From NCBI RefSeq assembly GCF_900167575.1, contig NZ_FUZP01000001.1, positions 1,488,001 through 1,552,000 of the forward strand: 64,000 nt of DNA, read 5' to 3'. Position numbers and translations under genes: made by a program. Shown here piece by piece: positions 49,069 to 57,731 of the stretch. The notes under the pieces were generated by a model. It was given only the letters and a program-made list of their open reading frames with translations. It ran no database searches and was not told where the DNA came from. Source of the stretch: Okibacterium fritillariae (lineage in GTDB: Bacteria; Actinomycetota; Actinomycetes; Actinomycetales; Microbacteriaceae). Position 1 is the first letter of the stretch; every line of letters begins with the position of its first letter.

Positions 49069-50347
49069 GCCCCAGGGTGTCGCGCGCGCCGAACAGCGCG
49101 GCGGCTACACCCCGCACGACGAAGAACGCTGGCTGCCCGAGCACCACTCGTCGCGCCGCAGCGACTTCGCCCGCGACCGCGCGCGTCTGCTGCACTCCAG
49201 CGCGCTGCGTCGACTGGCCGCCAAGACGCAGGTCCTGAGCCCCACGGCGGGCCTCGACTTCGCCCGCAACCGCCTCACGCACTCGCTCGAGGTCGCCCAG
49301 GTGGGTCGCGAGCTGGCGAACAGCCTCGGCCTCGACCCCGACGTGGTCGACACGGCCTGCCTCGCGCACGACCTCGGCCACCCGCCCTTCGGCCACAACG
49401 GCGAACGCGCCCTCAACGAGTGGGCGGCTGACATCGGCGGCTTCGAGGGCAACGCGCAGACGCTGCGTCTGCTCACGCGCCTCGAACCCAAGGTCTATGG
49501 CCCCGACGGCCAGAGCTACGGCCTCAACCTCACGCGCGCGAGCCTCGACGCGAGCTGCAAATATCCGTGGCCGGCCGCCGCCAGCGTGCCCGACCCGGGC
49601 GGACGCGCCAAGTACGGTTTCTTCGACGACGACACCCCCGCCTTCGAGTGGTTGCGCTCGGGCGCCCCCGTCGCCCGACAGCGCTGCATCGAGGCACAGG
49701 TCATGGATCTGAGCGACGACATCGCCTACTCGGTGCACGATTTCGAAGACGCCATCGTGAACGAGTACATCGACCCCGCCTTCCTGAGCGCGCGGGCCGG
49801 GCACGACTCGCTCATCAAGGCCGTGCAGGCCTGGGCGGGTGACGAGTTCAGCCTCGACGACCTGGCGTCGGCGTTCGAGCGGCTCGCAGCATCCGATCTG
49901 TGGGTGAGCAGCTGGGATGCGTCGCGCCGCGACCTGGCCAAGCTCAAGAACTTCACCAGCCAGATGATCGGCCGGTTCGCGGGGCAGGCCACGGCAGCCA
50001 CGCGCGAGGCGGCCGCGAGCGACGCGCTCATCCGCTTCAACGCCGACGTGGTCGTGCCGAACGCCATCATGGCCGAGATCGCCGTGCTGAAGGGTGTCGT
50101 CGCGGCGTTCGTCATGTCGAGCGACGCGCGGCAGCCGATCTACCGCCAGCAGCGCGACGTCTTGACCACGCTCGCCGACCGGCTCTACGCCGAGGGTGAG
50201 CGCTCGCTCGACGTCGGTTTCGCCGACGATTGGTGGCGCGCCGACTCCGATACCGCGCGCAAACGCGTCGTCGTCGACCAGGTCGCGAGCCTCACCGACC
50301 AGTCGGCGCTCAGTTGGCACGAACGCCCGGGCGCGCTGGCCGAATAG
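49058..50347 (+). CDS. dgt: Deoxyguanosinetriphosphate triphosphohydrolase
   Basis: 429 residues, an HD-domain enzyme that splits dGTP (or dNTPs in general) to nucleoside and triphosphate. RLAAKTQVL and TRLTHSLEV lead to the HD metal site LAHDLGHPPFGHNGE with His104 and Asp105. DLSDDIAYSVHDFEDA supplies the later acidic residues. The start, one of two adjacent GTG codons, lies inside the dusB 3' end; dnaG follows, as in many actinobacteria. Substrate preference is not determined by the sequence. Confidence 0.92.
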   Translation: MVAEPQGVARAEQRGGYTPHDEERWLPEHHSSRRSDFARDRARLLHSSALRRLAAKTQVLSPTAGLDFARNRLTHSLEVAQVGRELANSLGLDPDVVDTACLAHDLGHPPFGHNGERALNEWAADIGGFEGNAQTLRLLTRLEPKVYGPDGQSYGLNLTRASLDASCKYPWPAAASVPDPGGRAKYGFFDDDTPAFEWLRSGAPVARQRCIEAQVMDLSDDIAYSVHDFEDAIVNEYIDPAFLSARAGHDSLIKAVQAWAGDEFSLDDLASAFERLAASDLWVSSWDASRRDLAKLKNFTSQMIGRFAGQATAATREAAASDALIRFNADVVVPNAIMAEIAVLKGVVAAFVMSSDARQPIYRQQRDVLTTLADRLYAEGERSLDVGFADDWWRADSDTARKRVVVDQVASLTDQSALSWHERPGALAE

Positions 50348-50452
50348 CGTTCACCAGCCCGCACCGATGAGCGCGTCGTCGCGTCGCGGACGCGGGTCGA
50401 CGAGCGTCCTCCGGGCGGCTGCCGCACGGGCCCGGATGTCGGCCGTGCCACG

Positions 50453-50467
50453 TAGGATGAACACATG
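50453..50467 (+). promoter_or_regulatory. Probable leaderless promoter of dnaG
   Basis: TAGGAT (50453-50458), a 6-base spacer, then ATG. There is no ribosome site. Confidence 0.5.
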
Positions 50468-52600
50468 GCCGGACTCATTCGTCAAAGCGACATCGACGAG
50501 GTCAAGGCGCGCACCAACATCGCCGATGTCGTCGGCGAATACGTCTCGCTGAAATCGGCCGGCGTCGGCTCGATGAAGGGCCTGTGCCCCTTCCACGACG
50601 AGCGCAGCCCCAGCTTCCATGTGCGCCCCCAGGTCGGTTTCTACCACTGCTTCGGCTGCGGTGAATCGGGCGACGTCATCTCGTTCCTGCAGAAGATGGA
50701 CCACGTCACCTTCACCGACGCGGTCGAGCGCCTGGCCGGCCGGGTCGGCTTCCAGCTCACGTTCGAAGATGGCGGGCAGGCGCGCAGCGAGCACGGTGCC
50801 CGCTCGCGGTTGCTGGCCGCCAACCTCGCGGCCGAAGAGTTCTTCCGCGATCAGCTCATGACGCCCGGGGCCGATGTGGGCCGCCGGTTCCTCGGTGAGC
50901 GCGGTTTCGATCAGGCGGCGGCCACGCGTTTCGGAGTCGGCTTCGCCCCCAAAAGCTGGGATGCCCTCACCAATGCCCTGAAATCGCGCGGGTTCACCAC
51001 CGAGGAGCTGAGTGCCGCGGGCCTCGTCTCCTCGGGTGACCGCGGCGTCTACGACCGCTTCCGCGGGCGCCTCGTCTGGCCCATCCGCGACGTCACCGGG
51101 CAGACCATCGGGTTCGGAGCGCGCAAGCTGCTCGACGACGACAAGGGCCCCAAATACCTCAACACGCCCGAGACCGCGGTCTATCACAAGGCCCAGGTGC
51201 TCTACGGGCTCGATCTCGCCAAGCGCGACGTCTCGCGCTCGAAACGCGTCGTCGTGGTCGAGGGCTATACGGATGTCATGGCCTGCCACCTCGCGGGCGT
51301 CACGACAGCCGTGGCCACCTGTGGCACGTCGTTCGGCGTCGACCACATCAAGGTGCTGCGCCGCGTGCTCGGAGACGACAGCGCCACCGGTGAAGTGATC
51401 TTCACGTTCGATCCCGACGCGGCCGGGCAGAAGGCCGCCATGCGGGCGTTCACCGAGGAGCGCCGCTTCGCCGCACAGACCTACGTTGCCGTGGCGCCCG
51501 ACGGGCTCGACCCGTGCGATTTGCGCCTGGCCCAGGGCGATGCGGCCGTGCAGCGCATGGTCGACGCCAAAGAGCCCATGTTCGAGTTCGTGATCCGGCA
51601 GGTGCTGTCGCAGTACGACCTCGAGACCGTCGAGGGCCGCGTGAGTGCCCTGCGCGCGTCGGCGCCCATCGTGGCCGACATCCGCGACGCGTCGATTCGA
51701 CCGGGCTATGAGCGCGTTCTCGCCCGGCAGTTGGGGCTTGAGCTCGACGAGGTGCAGACGGCCGTGCGGGGTTCCTCGCGCGGCGGCAGCGGCTCGAGCG
51801 GAGCCGGGTCCCGTGGGGCATCGCGTCCCGCAGCGGGCCGGGCCATCACGAGCAACCCGGGCGGCGTCATCACGCTCGGCATGACGCCGAGCGGTACGGC
51901 GGCCTATGTGCCGGCCGCCCCGAGCATGCCCGCGTCGCCGGCGCCCACGCGCGCCGAGTCGGCACCGGCGCAGAACGCCGTCGCACCCGACGAATACCCG
52001 CCCGAGCCCGACGACGAGTACGACGACGGGGGCGGCTGGGCGCCGAACGGTCCGGATGACGGTGGCCCCGGCATCCTCGACGCCCGTGACGGGGGAGCGG
52101 TGACCTCGTTGCGCGAGGAACGCCCGCTGTCGCTCGCCGACCTGCCGCCCGATCAGGCCACGCGCCTCGAACGCGACGCGCTCATGGCGATCCTGCAGTT
52201 CCCCGAGCTGGCCGGTCACGAACTCGTGGCGCGCGCCGTGCACACCGGTTTCGTGAACCCGTCGCTCGCGGTCATCCGCGATGCGATCGCCACGACGCTC
52301 GACAGCTTCGGCACCGAGGCCTGGTTCCCGCGCGTCATCGACGCCGTCCCCGTGCCGCTCGCCTCGCTCATCCAGCAACTCGCCGTGGCCCCCGTGCCCG
52401 AGCGCTCCGAGCGCGACCTCAGCGCGTATGTGCGCGAGATCGCGGCCGCTCTCGTCGAGCGCGACCTGCTGCGCCAGTCGCACGAGATGCTCGGAAAACT
52501 GCAGCGCACCGACCCGACCGACCGCGAGGCCTACCGCGCCGTGCAGCGCCAGCTGCTCGATCTCGAGGCCGAGCGCCGCGCGCTCAAAGAGACGTCCTGA
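50465..52600 (+). CDS. dnaG: DNA primase
   Basis: 711 residues. Makes RNA primers at replication forks. CHC2 zinc finger (Cys41, His44, Cys62, Cys65), then the core with the toprim motif [12 protein letters not shown] and [14 protein letters not shown] Pro/Asp/Gly-rich low-complexity linker (about 440-545) separates it from a C-terminal helical helicase-binding domain. The linker is longer than in E. coli, as is common in actinobacteria. Gene order dgt-dnaG is conserved in the phylum. Confidence 0.96.
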   Translation: MAGLIRQSDIDEVKARTNIADVVGEYVSLKSAGVGSMKGLCPFHDERSPSFHVRPQVGFYHCFGCGESGDVISFLQKMDHVTFTDAVERLAGRVGFQLTFEDGGQARSEHGARSRLLAANLAAEEFFRDQLMTPGADVGRRFLGERGFDQAAATRFGVGFAPKSWDALTNALKSRGFTTEELSAAGLVSSGDRGVYDRFRGRLVWPIRDVTGQTIGFGARKLLDDDKGPKYLNTPETAVYHKAQVLYGLDLAKRDVSRSKRVVVVEGYTDVMACHLAGVTTAVATCGTSFGVDHIKVLRRVLGDDSATGEVIFTFDPDAAGQKAAMRAFTEERRFAAQTYVAVAPDGLDPCDLRLAQGDAAVQRMVDAKEPMFEFVIRQVLSQYDLETVEGRVSALRASAPIVADIRDASIRPGYERVLARQLGLELDEVQTAVRGSSRGGSGSSGAGSRGASRPAAGRAITSNPGGVITLGMTPSGTAAYVPAAPSMPASPAPTRAESAPAQNAVAPDEYPPEPDDEYDDGGGWAPNGPDDGGPGILDARDGGAVTSLREERPLSLADLPPDQATRLERDALMAILQFPELAGHELVARAVHTGFVNPSLAVIRDAIATTLDSFGTEAWFPRVIDAVPVPLASLIQQLAVAPVPERSERDLSAYVREIAAALVERDLLRQSHEMLGKLQRTDPTDREAYRAVQRQLLDLEAERRALKETS

Positions 52601-52623
52601 CGTTTCGGCCACCCACCATGGGG

Positions 52624-52638
52624 CAGGATGGACGCATG
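52624..52638 (+). promoter_or_regulatory. Possible promoter of the second ABC ATPase gene
   Basis: CAGGAT (52624-52629), a 6-base spacer, then ATG. This is a weaker match (C instead of T first). Confidence 0.35.
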
Positions 52639-53475
52639 ACGAGCACCGACCGGTCCGCCCCGCCTTCGTCCGCCATCGTCGTCGACGATCTGACCGCCGA
52701 ATACCCGGGACACCATGGTTCGCTCCCGTATAGCGCCGTCAACGGCGTGAGCTTCCGCGTGGGAATGGGCGAGATCGTCGGCATCGTCGGCGAATCCGGG
52801 TCGGGCAAATCCACGCTCGCGCGCGTGCTCTCGGCCCAGGCCGGCTCCGGAACCCCCGACATCACGGGCGGCGGGGTCTCCGTGCTGGGCGAGCAGCTGC
52901 GCGGTATCCGTCGCCGCGCCCGCAACCAGGTGCAGTTCGCGGTCGCCTACCTCGCCCAAGACGCGAGCGACACGCTGACACCCGACTACACGGCGGCCGA
53001 AATCATCGCCGAACCCGTGCTGTCCCGAGACCGCCGCTACAACCGCAAAGCCCTCGGCACGCGGGTGGCCGCCATGCTCGAAGCCGTCCAACTGCCGCTC
53101 GCCGTGCTCGAGAAGTTCCCCTTCGAGCTCTCGGGCGGCCAGCGGCAGCGAGTGGCCATTGCGCGGTCACTGATCCTCGGCCCCCAGCTTCTCATCGCCG
53201 ACGAGCCCACGGCCGGTATCGACGTCACCGTGCGGCCCGCCATCGTGAGCCTGCTCGAAACACTCCGCACCGGGCGCGACTTCGCCGCCGTCGTCGTCTC
53301 GAATGACCTGACCCTGCACCGAAAAGTCTCGACACGTGTCCTCGCTCTCGACCGCGGACGCATCGTGGGCGTCGGCGACGTCGACGACCTGCTCGCCGAG
53401 GGTCGGCACCCGTTCCTGGCTCGTCTGAACAGCATCGAACAGTCGGATGCCGCAGCCGCCGACACGCCCGAATAA
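52636..53475 (+). CDS. Lone ABC transporter ATP-binding protein, Opp-like, missing the switch histidine
   Basis: 279 residues. It resembles OppD/OppF-type ATPases. Walker A GESGSGKST (52-60), a Q-loop in AYLAQDASDTLTP, signature LSGGQRQR (165-172) and Walker B LLIADEPTAG are present. At the switch position, where these proteins have His in a THD/SHD turn, the sequence is VVVSNDL (Asn223). That His is needed for normal hydrolysis in most ABC ATPases, so this may be slow or regulatory. It has no permease or binding protein next to it: dnaG is upstream and a tRNA gene downstream. An ATG 18 bases earlier is a possible start. Confidence 0.85.
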   Translation: MTSTDRSAPPSSAIVVDDLTAEYPGHHGSLPYSAVNGVSFRVGMGEIVGIVGESGSGKSTLARVLSAQAGSGTPDITGGGVSVLGEQLRGIRRRARNQVQFAVAYLAQDASDTLTPDYTAAEIIAEPVLSRDRRYNRKALGTRVAAMLEAVQLPLAVLEKFPFELSGGQRQRVAIARSLILGPQLLIADEPTAGIDVTVRPAIVSLLETLRTGRDFAAVVVSNDLTLHRKVSTRVLALDRGRIVGVGDVDDLLAEGRHPFLARLNSIEQSDAAAADTPE

Positions 53476-53495
53476 CCGCCACTCCGCCCCTCGAT

Positions 53496-53523
53496 TTTGC
53501 GGAATCAAATCCTTTGGTAGAGT
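53496..53523 (+). promoter_or_regulatory. Possible tRNA-Asn promoter
   Basis: TTTGCG (53496-53501), 16 bases, then TAGAGT (53518-53523), 38 bases before the mature tRNA. Confidence 0.35.
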
Positions 53524-53561
53524 TGCTACGCGCTGATGCAGAAATGCACCAGATCGTCTTC

Positions 53562-53634
53562 CTCGATAGCTCAATTGGCAGAGCAATCGGCTGTTAACCG
53601 ATAGGTTGTTGGTTCGAGTCCAACTCGGGGAGCG
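53562..53634 (+). tRNA. tRNA-Asn (anticodon GTT)
   Basis: 73 bases fold into a complete cloverleaf: 7-bp acceptor (TCCTCGA with TCGGGGA), a D arm with AGCTC, an anticodon loop with GTT at 53595-53597, and a T arm with GGTTCGAGTCC. The discriminator is G. CCA is not encoded. A terminator follows directly. Confidence 0.95.
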
Positions 53635-53636
53635 AA

Positions 53637-53672
53637 AGGCCGCGTGGGCTCCACCCCCGCGGCCTTTTTTGT
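53637..53672 (+). terminator. Terminator of the tRNA-Asn transcript
   Basis: A 10-bp perfect stem (AAAGGCCGCG/CGCGGCCTTT) with a 13-base loop and a run of six T. Confidence 0.92.
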
Positions 53673-53754
53673 GCCCGAAAACCCGTGGCCCGGGCGTGAA
53701 GCTCAGGCAATCCAGGGCCAGGGCCGGCGCGCACGACCGGCGCGCCGGCATCCC

Positions 53755-54321
53755 TCACGCGTCGAGGTCGTCCACTCCCGGCATCCAGCTGATGCCGTCG
53801 ACGCCCCAGCCGGCCTTCTTGATGGCCTTCTGCACGGTCTTATAGAAGGGCGCCACGAGGCGGTCGGAATACAACACGCCGTCGAGGTGATCGAATTCGT
53901 GCTGCAAAATGCGTGCCCGCCACCCGTCTACCTCGAGCTCGAACGGCTTCTGGTCGAGGTCGACGGCACGCAGGATGGCGCGTTCCGAGCGCACGAGCGG
54001 AAAACGCTCGCCCGGCACCGACAGGCACCCCTCCGAGTCGAGTTCGTCTTCGGGGGCACCGGCGGGGAGAGGGGTGATCCACAGCTCGGGATTGATGGCC
54101 ACACCGCGCCACGGCTGGCCCTCGTCGGTGTCGTAGCTGTAGACGAAGAGGCGCAGGCCGACGCCCACCTGGGGCGCCGCGAGTCCGACGCCAGGCGCCG
54201 CATCCATCGTCTCGAACATGTCGAAGACCAGCGTGCGCAGCGTGTCGTCGAATTCGGTCACGGGGCTGGCGGGGGAGTGCAACACCGGATCTCCGGTGAT
54301 TCGAATGGGGAGGATGGTCAT
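53755..54321 (-). CDS. def: Peptide deformylase
   Basis: 188 residues. Removes the formyl group from nascent N-terminal Met. The three metal and active-site motifs are intact: GVGLAAPQ (44-51), EGCLS with metal ligand Cys99, and QHEFDH with His141 and His145. The start ATG has a TAGGCT box 6 bases upstream on the minus strand. It faces the divergent transporter gene, whose -10 box lies only about 20 bases away. Confidence 0.95.
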   Translation of the reverse strand: MTILPIRITGDPVLHSPASPVTEFDDTLRTLVFDMFETMDAAPGVGLAAPQVGVGLRLFVYSYDTDEGQPWRGVAINPELWITPLPAGAPEDELDSEGCLSVPGERFPLVRSERAILRAVDLDQKPFELEVDGWRARILQHEFDHLDGVLYSDRLVAPFYKTVQKAIKKAGWGVDGISWMPGVDDLDA

Positions 54322-54333
54322 TCATTGAGCCTA
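54319..54333 (-). promoter_or_regulatory. Probable leaderless promoter of def
   Basis: On the minus strand, TAGGCT (54333-54328), a 6-base spacer, then ATG at 54321. There is no ribosome site. Confidence 0.5.
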
Positions 54334-54351
54334 TCCGGGCCGACCTACGGG

Positions 54352-54366
54352 TACAGTCGTTACGTG
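54352..54366 (+). promoter_or_regulatory. Probable leaderless promoter of the DMT transporter gene
   Basis: TACAGT (54352-54357), a 6-base spacer, then GTG at 54364. No Shine-Dalgarno sequence is near either this GTG or the ATG at 54385. Confidence 0.5.
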
Positions 54367-55296
54367 ATTCCACTGATCGACGACATGGCTGACATCGCCG
54401 ACCTCACCGCCTCGTTGGTGCCAGACCCGCGGGCGCTCATCGGCATCCCGCTCGCGCTCATCGGTGCCGTGTTCCTGTCGTTCGGTGCGCAGTACCAGCA
54501 CCGCGGCGTGGCCAAGGTCGAGGCGCGGTCGAACGACGCCAACTCCGGTCTCTCGGGCGCTCAGCTCGGCGCGCTCATCAGGCGGCCCTCGTGGGTGCTC
54601 GGCACCGTCATGCTGGGCCTCGCCATCGTGCTGCAGCTGACGGCGCTGAACTTCGCCCCGCTCATCGTGGTGCAACCGCTCGGTGCCGTGGCGCTCGTCA
54701 TCACCACCATCCTCAACGCCCGCATCTCGAAGGTGCGTCTCAACCGTAAATCCGTGCAGGCGGTCATCGCGTGCGTGGCGGGCGTCGGCCTTTTCGTGGC
54801 CCTGGCCGCGAGCTTCGCGGTCGAGAAGCCCATCACCGACAGCGAGCTCATCACCATCCTGTGGATTCTGCTCGTGGTGCTCATCGCGGCGGGCGTGTCG
54901 TTCGGAACCCTGCGCAAACGCTTCAAGGCGATCTACTACATCCTCTGCGCCGGCATCATCTACGGCTTCGTGGCCACCCTCGCCAAGGTCATCATCAACC
55001 GCATCCAGAACGGCAACTTCGAGTGGCTCACGGTGCTGTGCGTGATCGGCCTGCTGGTCGCGACGGCCCTCGGCGCCTACTTCGTGCAGAACGCCTACTC
55101 GTCCGGCCCGCCCGACCTGGTGGTCGCGGGTCTCACCGTCATCGACCCGATGGTCGCCGTCGGAATCGGCATCATCGTGCTGGGAGAGGCCTCGCAGGCA
55201 CCCCTCTGGGCGGCCATCGGTTTCGTCATCGCGGGCGCCATCGCCGTCTGGGGCGTCTTCCAGTTGGCCCGGCATCACCCGGGCATCACGAAGTAA
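54364..55296 (+). CDS. DMT (EamA-like) superfamily membrane transporter
   Basis: 310 residues, about nine to ten membrane helices from residue 20 to the end. LNFAPLIVVQPLGAVALVITTILNARI and the later DLVVAGLTVIDPMVAVGIGIIVLGE are matching segments of two half-repeats, the drug/metabolite transporter pattern. No charged residue in the membrane indicates a substrate. The N-terminal 20 residues are a short cytoplasmic leader if the GTG start is right; ATG 54385 would drop 7 residues. It is divergent from def and not part of an operon. Confidence 0.85.
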   Translation: MIPLIDDMADIADLTASLVPDPRALIGIPLALIGAVFLSFGAQYQHRGVAKVEARSNDANSGLSGAQLGALIRRPSWVLGTVMLGLAIVLQLTALNFAPLIVVQPLGAVALVITTILNARISKVRLNRKSVQAVIACVAGVGLFVALAASFAVEKPITDSELITILWILLVVLIAAGVSFGTLRKRFKAIYYILCAGIIYGFVATLAKVIINRIQNGNFEWLTVLCVIGLLVATALGAYFVQNAYSSGPPDLVVAGLTVIDPMVAVGIGIIVLGEASQAPLWAAIGFVIAGAIAVWGVFQLARHHPGITK

Positions 55297-55415
55297 GCGC
55301 GGCGCTCCCGGGCGCGCGCCGAGCCGTTGGTTAGACTGACGGTGCACATCCGCGAGAAGCACCACTCCGGCCCCGGCCGAAGCCCTGCCGACCACGAGCG
55401 AAGGAACCACCCGCC

Positions 55416-56696
55416 TTGTCTGATCCCGTCGATCCGAGCGCGTCCGCCCCGGCCACCGGCCACGAGCAGAAGCGCCCTCTGCGCATTCTGATCGGAGCCG
55501 ATACCTTCGCCCCCGATGTCAATGGTGCCGCCCGCTTCGCCGAGCGTCTCGCCGCCGGAATGGTCGCCCGCGGCCACGAGGTGCACATCGTTGCCCCCGC
55601 CGCCTCGCGCCGTCACGGCACCTGGACCGAACGCCACGAGGGCGAACTCATGACGGCCCACCGCCTGCGCAGCTGGCGCTGGTACCCGCACGACTGGCTG
55701 CGCTTCGCGTTGCCCTGGGACATCAAGCGTCACAGCGCCCGCATCCTCGACGAGGTCAAACCGGATGTCGTGCACTCGCAGTCGCACCTCGTCACCGGTT
55801 TCGGGCTGTCCTACGAGGCCGAGAAGCGCGGCATCCGCATCGTCGCCACCAACCACCTCATGCCCGAGAACATGCTCGAGTTCACGCTCATCCCGAAGCG
55901 CCTGCAGAACCGCCTCATCTCGTGGGCGTGGAAAACGGCCAAAAAGACGCTGAGCCGCGCCGAAGCGGTCACGACCCCCACCCAGAAGGCCGCCGACTTC
56001 CTCGAGAAGTACACGGGTCTGACGGGCGTGCGCGCCATCTCGTGCGGTATCGACGCGCACATGTACACGCCGGACTTCACGCCCCGCACCGCCAACCGCA
56101 TCGTCTTCGTCGGTCGCGTGACGGGCGAGAAGCAGATCGACGTCCTGATCAAGGCCGTCTCGAAGCTCGACCCCGCGCTCGACGCCACGCTCGAGATCGT
56201 CGGCGGTGGCGATCAGCGCAAGAACCTCGAGAACCTCGTTCAGCAGCTCGGGCTCGGCGACCGCGTCACCTTCACCGGCTACGTCGACGACCACGAACTG
56301 CGGGCGGCCTACACGCGCTCGACCGTGCTCGCCATGCCCTCCATCGCCGAACTGCAGTCGATCGTCACCATGGAGGCGATGGCATCCGGGCTTCCCGTGG
56401 TCGCCGCCAACGCCATGGCGCTGCCGCACCTCGTGCACGACGGCGAGAACGGCTACCTGTTCGAGCCCGGCGACGCCGACGAGCTGGCCGCGCGCCTCAC
56501 CGACATCTTCACGATGCCGGAGGAGCAGCTGGTGGCCATGAAGCGTGAGTCGCTGCGTTTGATCGAGGCACACGACATCCAGCGCACGTTGTCGACGTTC
56601 GAGAGCCTGTACCGCGGTGAGGCCGTCACCACCACCTACGCCGCCGATGACAGCGACGAGCCCGAGGTCGCCGCGTCCGCTCCGTCCGAGCGCTAG
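55416..56696 (+). CDS. Glycosyltransferase family 4 protein
   Basis: 426 residues, GT-B fold. The N-terminal acceptor domain starts ILIGADTFAPDVNGAARFAERLAAGM; the donor half has VFVGRVTGEKQIDVLIKAV and the nucleotide-binding SIAELQSIVTMEAMASGLPVVAANAMALP motif with the EAM glutamate. GT4 enzymes of this type (PimB- or MgtA-like in actinobacteria) add mannose or glucose to lipid or wall acceptors, but the substrate here is not known. The start is TTG with GAAGGA about 10 bases upstream. The C-terminus is a short acidic tail. tRNA-Met follows. Confidence 0.88.
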   Translation: MSDPVDPSASAPATGHEQKRPLRILIGADTFAPDVNGAARFAERLAAGMVARGHEVHIVAPAASRRHGTWTERHEGELMTAHRLRSWRWYPHDWLRFALPWDIKRHSARILDEVKPDVVHSQSHLVTGFGLSYEAEKRGIRIVATNHLMPENMLEFTLIPKRLQNRLISWAWKTAKKTLSRAEAVTTPTQKAADFLEKYTGLTGVRAISCGIDAHMYTPDFTPRTANRIVFVGRVTGEKQIDVLIKAVSKLDPALDATLEIVGGGDQRKNLENLVQQLGLGDRVTFTGYVDDHELRAAYTRSTVLAMPSIAELQSIVTMEAMASGLPVVAANAMALPHLVHDGENGYLFEPGDADELAARLTDIFTMPEEQLVAMKRESLRLIEAHDIQRTLSTFESLYRGEAVTTTYAADDSDEPEVAASAPSER

Positions 56697-56738
56697 CGGC
56701 GACGCTTGTCGCTAGGATGAATGCGGCGCTGCAAGCCT

Positions 56739-56813
56739 GGGGCGGTAGCCAAGCTGGTTAAGGCATCGTGCTCATAACACGACTATGCGCGGGTTCGAGT
56801 CCCGCCCGCCCTA
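56739..56813 (+). tRNA. tRNA-Met (anticodon CAT)
   Basis: 75 bases form a full cloverleaf: acceptor GGGGCGG with CCGCCCT (one G-T pair), D arm with AGCC and GGTTAAGGC, anticodon loop CTCATAA with CAT at 56773-56775, T arm GCGGG/CCCGC, and discriminator A. It lacks the GGG/CCC anticodon pairs of an initiator, so it is an elongator Met or a lysidine-modified Ile tRNA; sequence alone does not settle this. CCA is not encoded. The next gene starts 12 bases after it. Confidence 0.93.
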
Positions 56814-56824
56814 CTTCATTCGAC

Positions 56825-57616
56825 GTGTTCGCCGAGCCTGTCAGAGGGCGCGTTCTGCTCGGTGCGACGCAGCGCGAGCGATGGAATGCGCTCGGCAATG
56901 AGCACGAGCGTAGGCGTTTCGCACGCTCGCGGGCGGCGGTTCAGGATGTCGTTGCCGAATTCCTGGAGACGAGCGGGCTCGACCTGGGGGCGACGGTCAT
57001 CGGCTCGGGGGCGCCTCACGCAGACCTGGTGCTGGATGCTCGCTGCCCCACGTGCGGTGGACCACACGGGCCGCTGACACTGGCCGGCACGGAACGAACG
57101 TCCCGGCGGTCGTCGCGATCGTTGCGGTCGCCGCGGTCTGCAGCGCCGTCCGTGTCGCTGTCGGCCTCGGAAGAGGCAATCGTGGTGGCCGTATCAGATG
57201 ATGCGCGACTCGGCGTCGACGTCGACGTGTTGTTCTCGGCGCGCCGCGGCGTGGGCTCGGATGATGTGGCTCAACGCGTGCGGCACGTGGCGTCCGTGCT
57301 CGGAATCGACGCGGGCGCCGAACGCGATGTGCTGCAGCGGTGGACGAGAGTCGAGGCCGTTCTCAAGGCCGATGGGCGCGGCCTGCGTGTTGATCCGCGC
57401 GAGGTGTCCTTCATGGACGACGACCACGACCACGACGACCACGACTACGACGACCACAACCACGACTACGACGACCACAACCACGGCGGCGCTGTACCGG
57501 TTACCGGCCTGTCACGCTGGCGCGCGATCGTGCGGGACGATGTCGACACCGTCTATCACGGCAGCGATCTCGCTGTCGGCCCTGACAGGGTCGGGGCTGT
57601 GGCGCGGTTCGCCTAG
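56825..57616 (+). CDS. 4'-phosphopantetheinyl transferase superfamily protein
   Basis: 263 residues. It moves phosphopantetheine from CoA to the carrier-domain serine of synthases. CPTCGGPHG (about 74-82) and GVDVD (130-134) are family motifs; the metal and catalytic helix reads WTRVEAVLK (173-181), where the usual Lys before Glu is Val. Near the C-terminus, residues 198-220 are almost only His and Asp with some Tyr and Asn, an unusual acidic metal-binding-like tract. The GTG start is my choice; the gene could be read from the tRNA-Met transcript. Its likely client is the synthetase at 59099-63145. Confidence 0.78.
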   Translation: MFAEPVRGRVLLGATQRERWNALGNEHERRRFARSRAAVQDVVAEFLETSGLDLGATVIGSGAPHADLVLDARCPTCGGPHGPLTLAGTERTSRRSSRSLRSPRSAAPSVSLSASEEAIVVAVSDDARLGVDVDVLFSARRGVGSDDVAQRVRHVASVLGIDAGAERDVLQRWTRVEAVLKADGRGLRVDPREVSFMDDDHDHDDHDYDDHNHDYDDHNHGGAVPVTGLSRWRAIVRDDVDTVYHGSDLAVGPDRVGAVARFA

Positions 57617-57651
57617 CGTCACCGGAGCGGCTTCTGCGACTCTTGCGGCGT

Positions 57652-57714
57652 CGACAGCATCGACAGCATCGACAGCATCGACAGCATCGACAGTGTCAAC
57701 AGTGTCAACAGTGT
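57652..57714. repeat. Seven tandem 9-bp repeats between converging genes
   Basis: Four CGACAGCAT units, one CGACAGTGT and two CAACAGTGT. They lie between the 3' ends of the phosphopantetheinyl transferase and M1 peptidase genes. Both strands have open frames through them, but neither frame resembles a protein. Confidence 0.88.
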
Positions 57715-57731
57715 CTGCGGCGTCAGCTGCG

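Noticed and set aside
47275-57714. Short tandem repeats considered as CRISPR or integrative-element ends
   Set aside because: The units are 7-18 bp with no unique spacers, no cas genes, and no flanking direct repeats.
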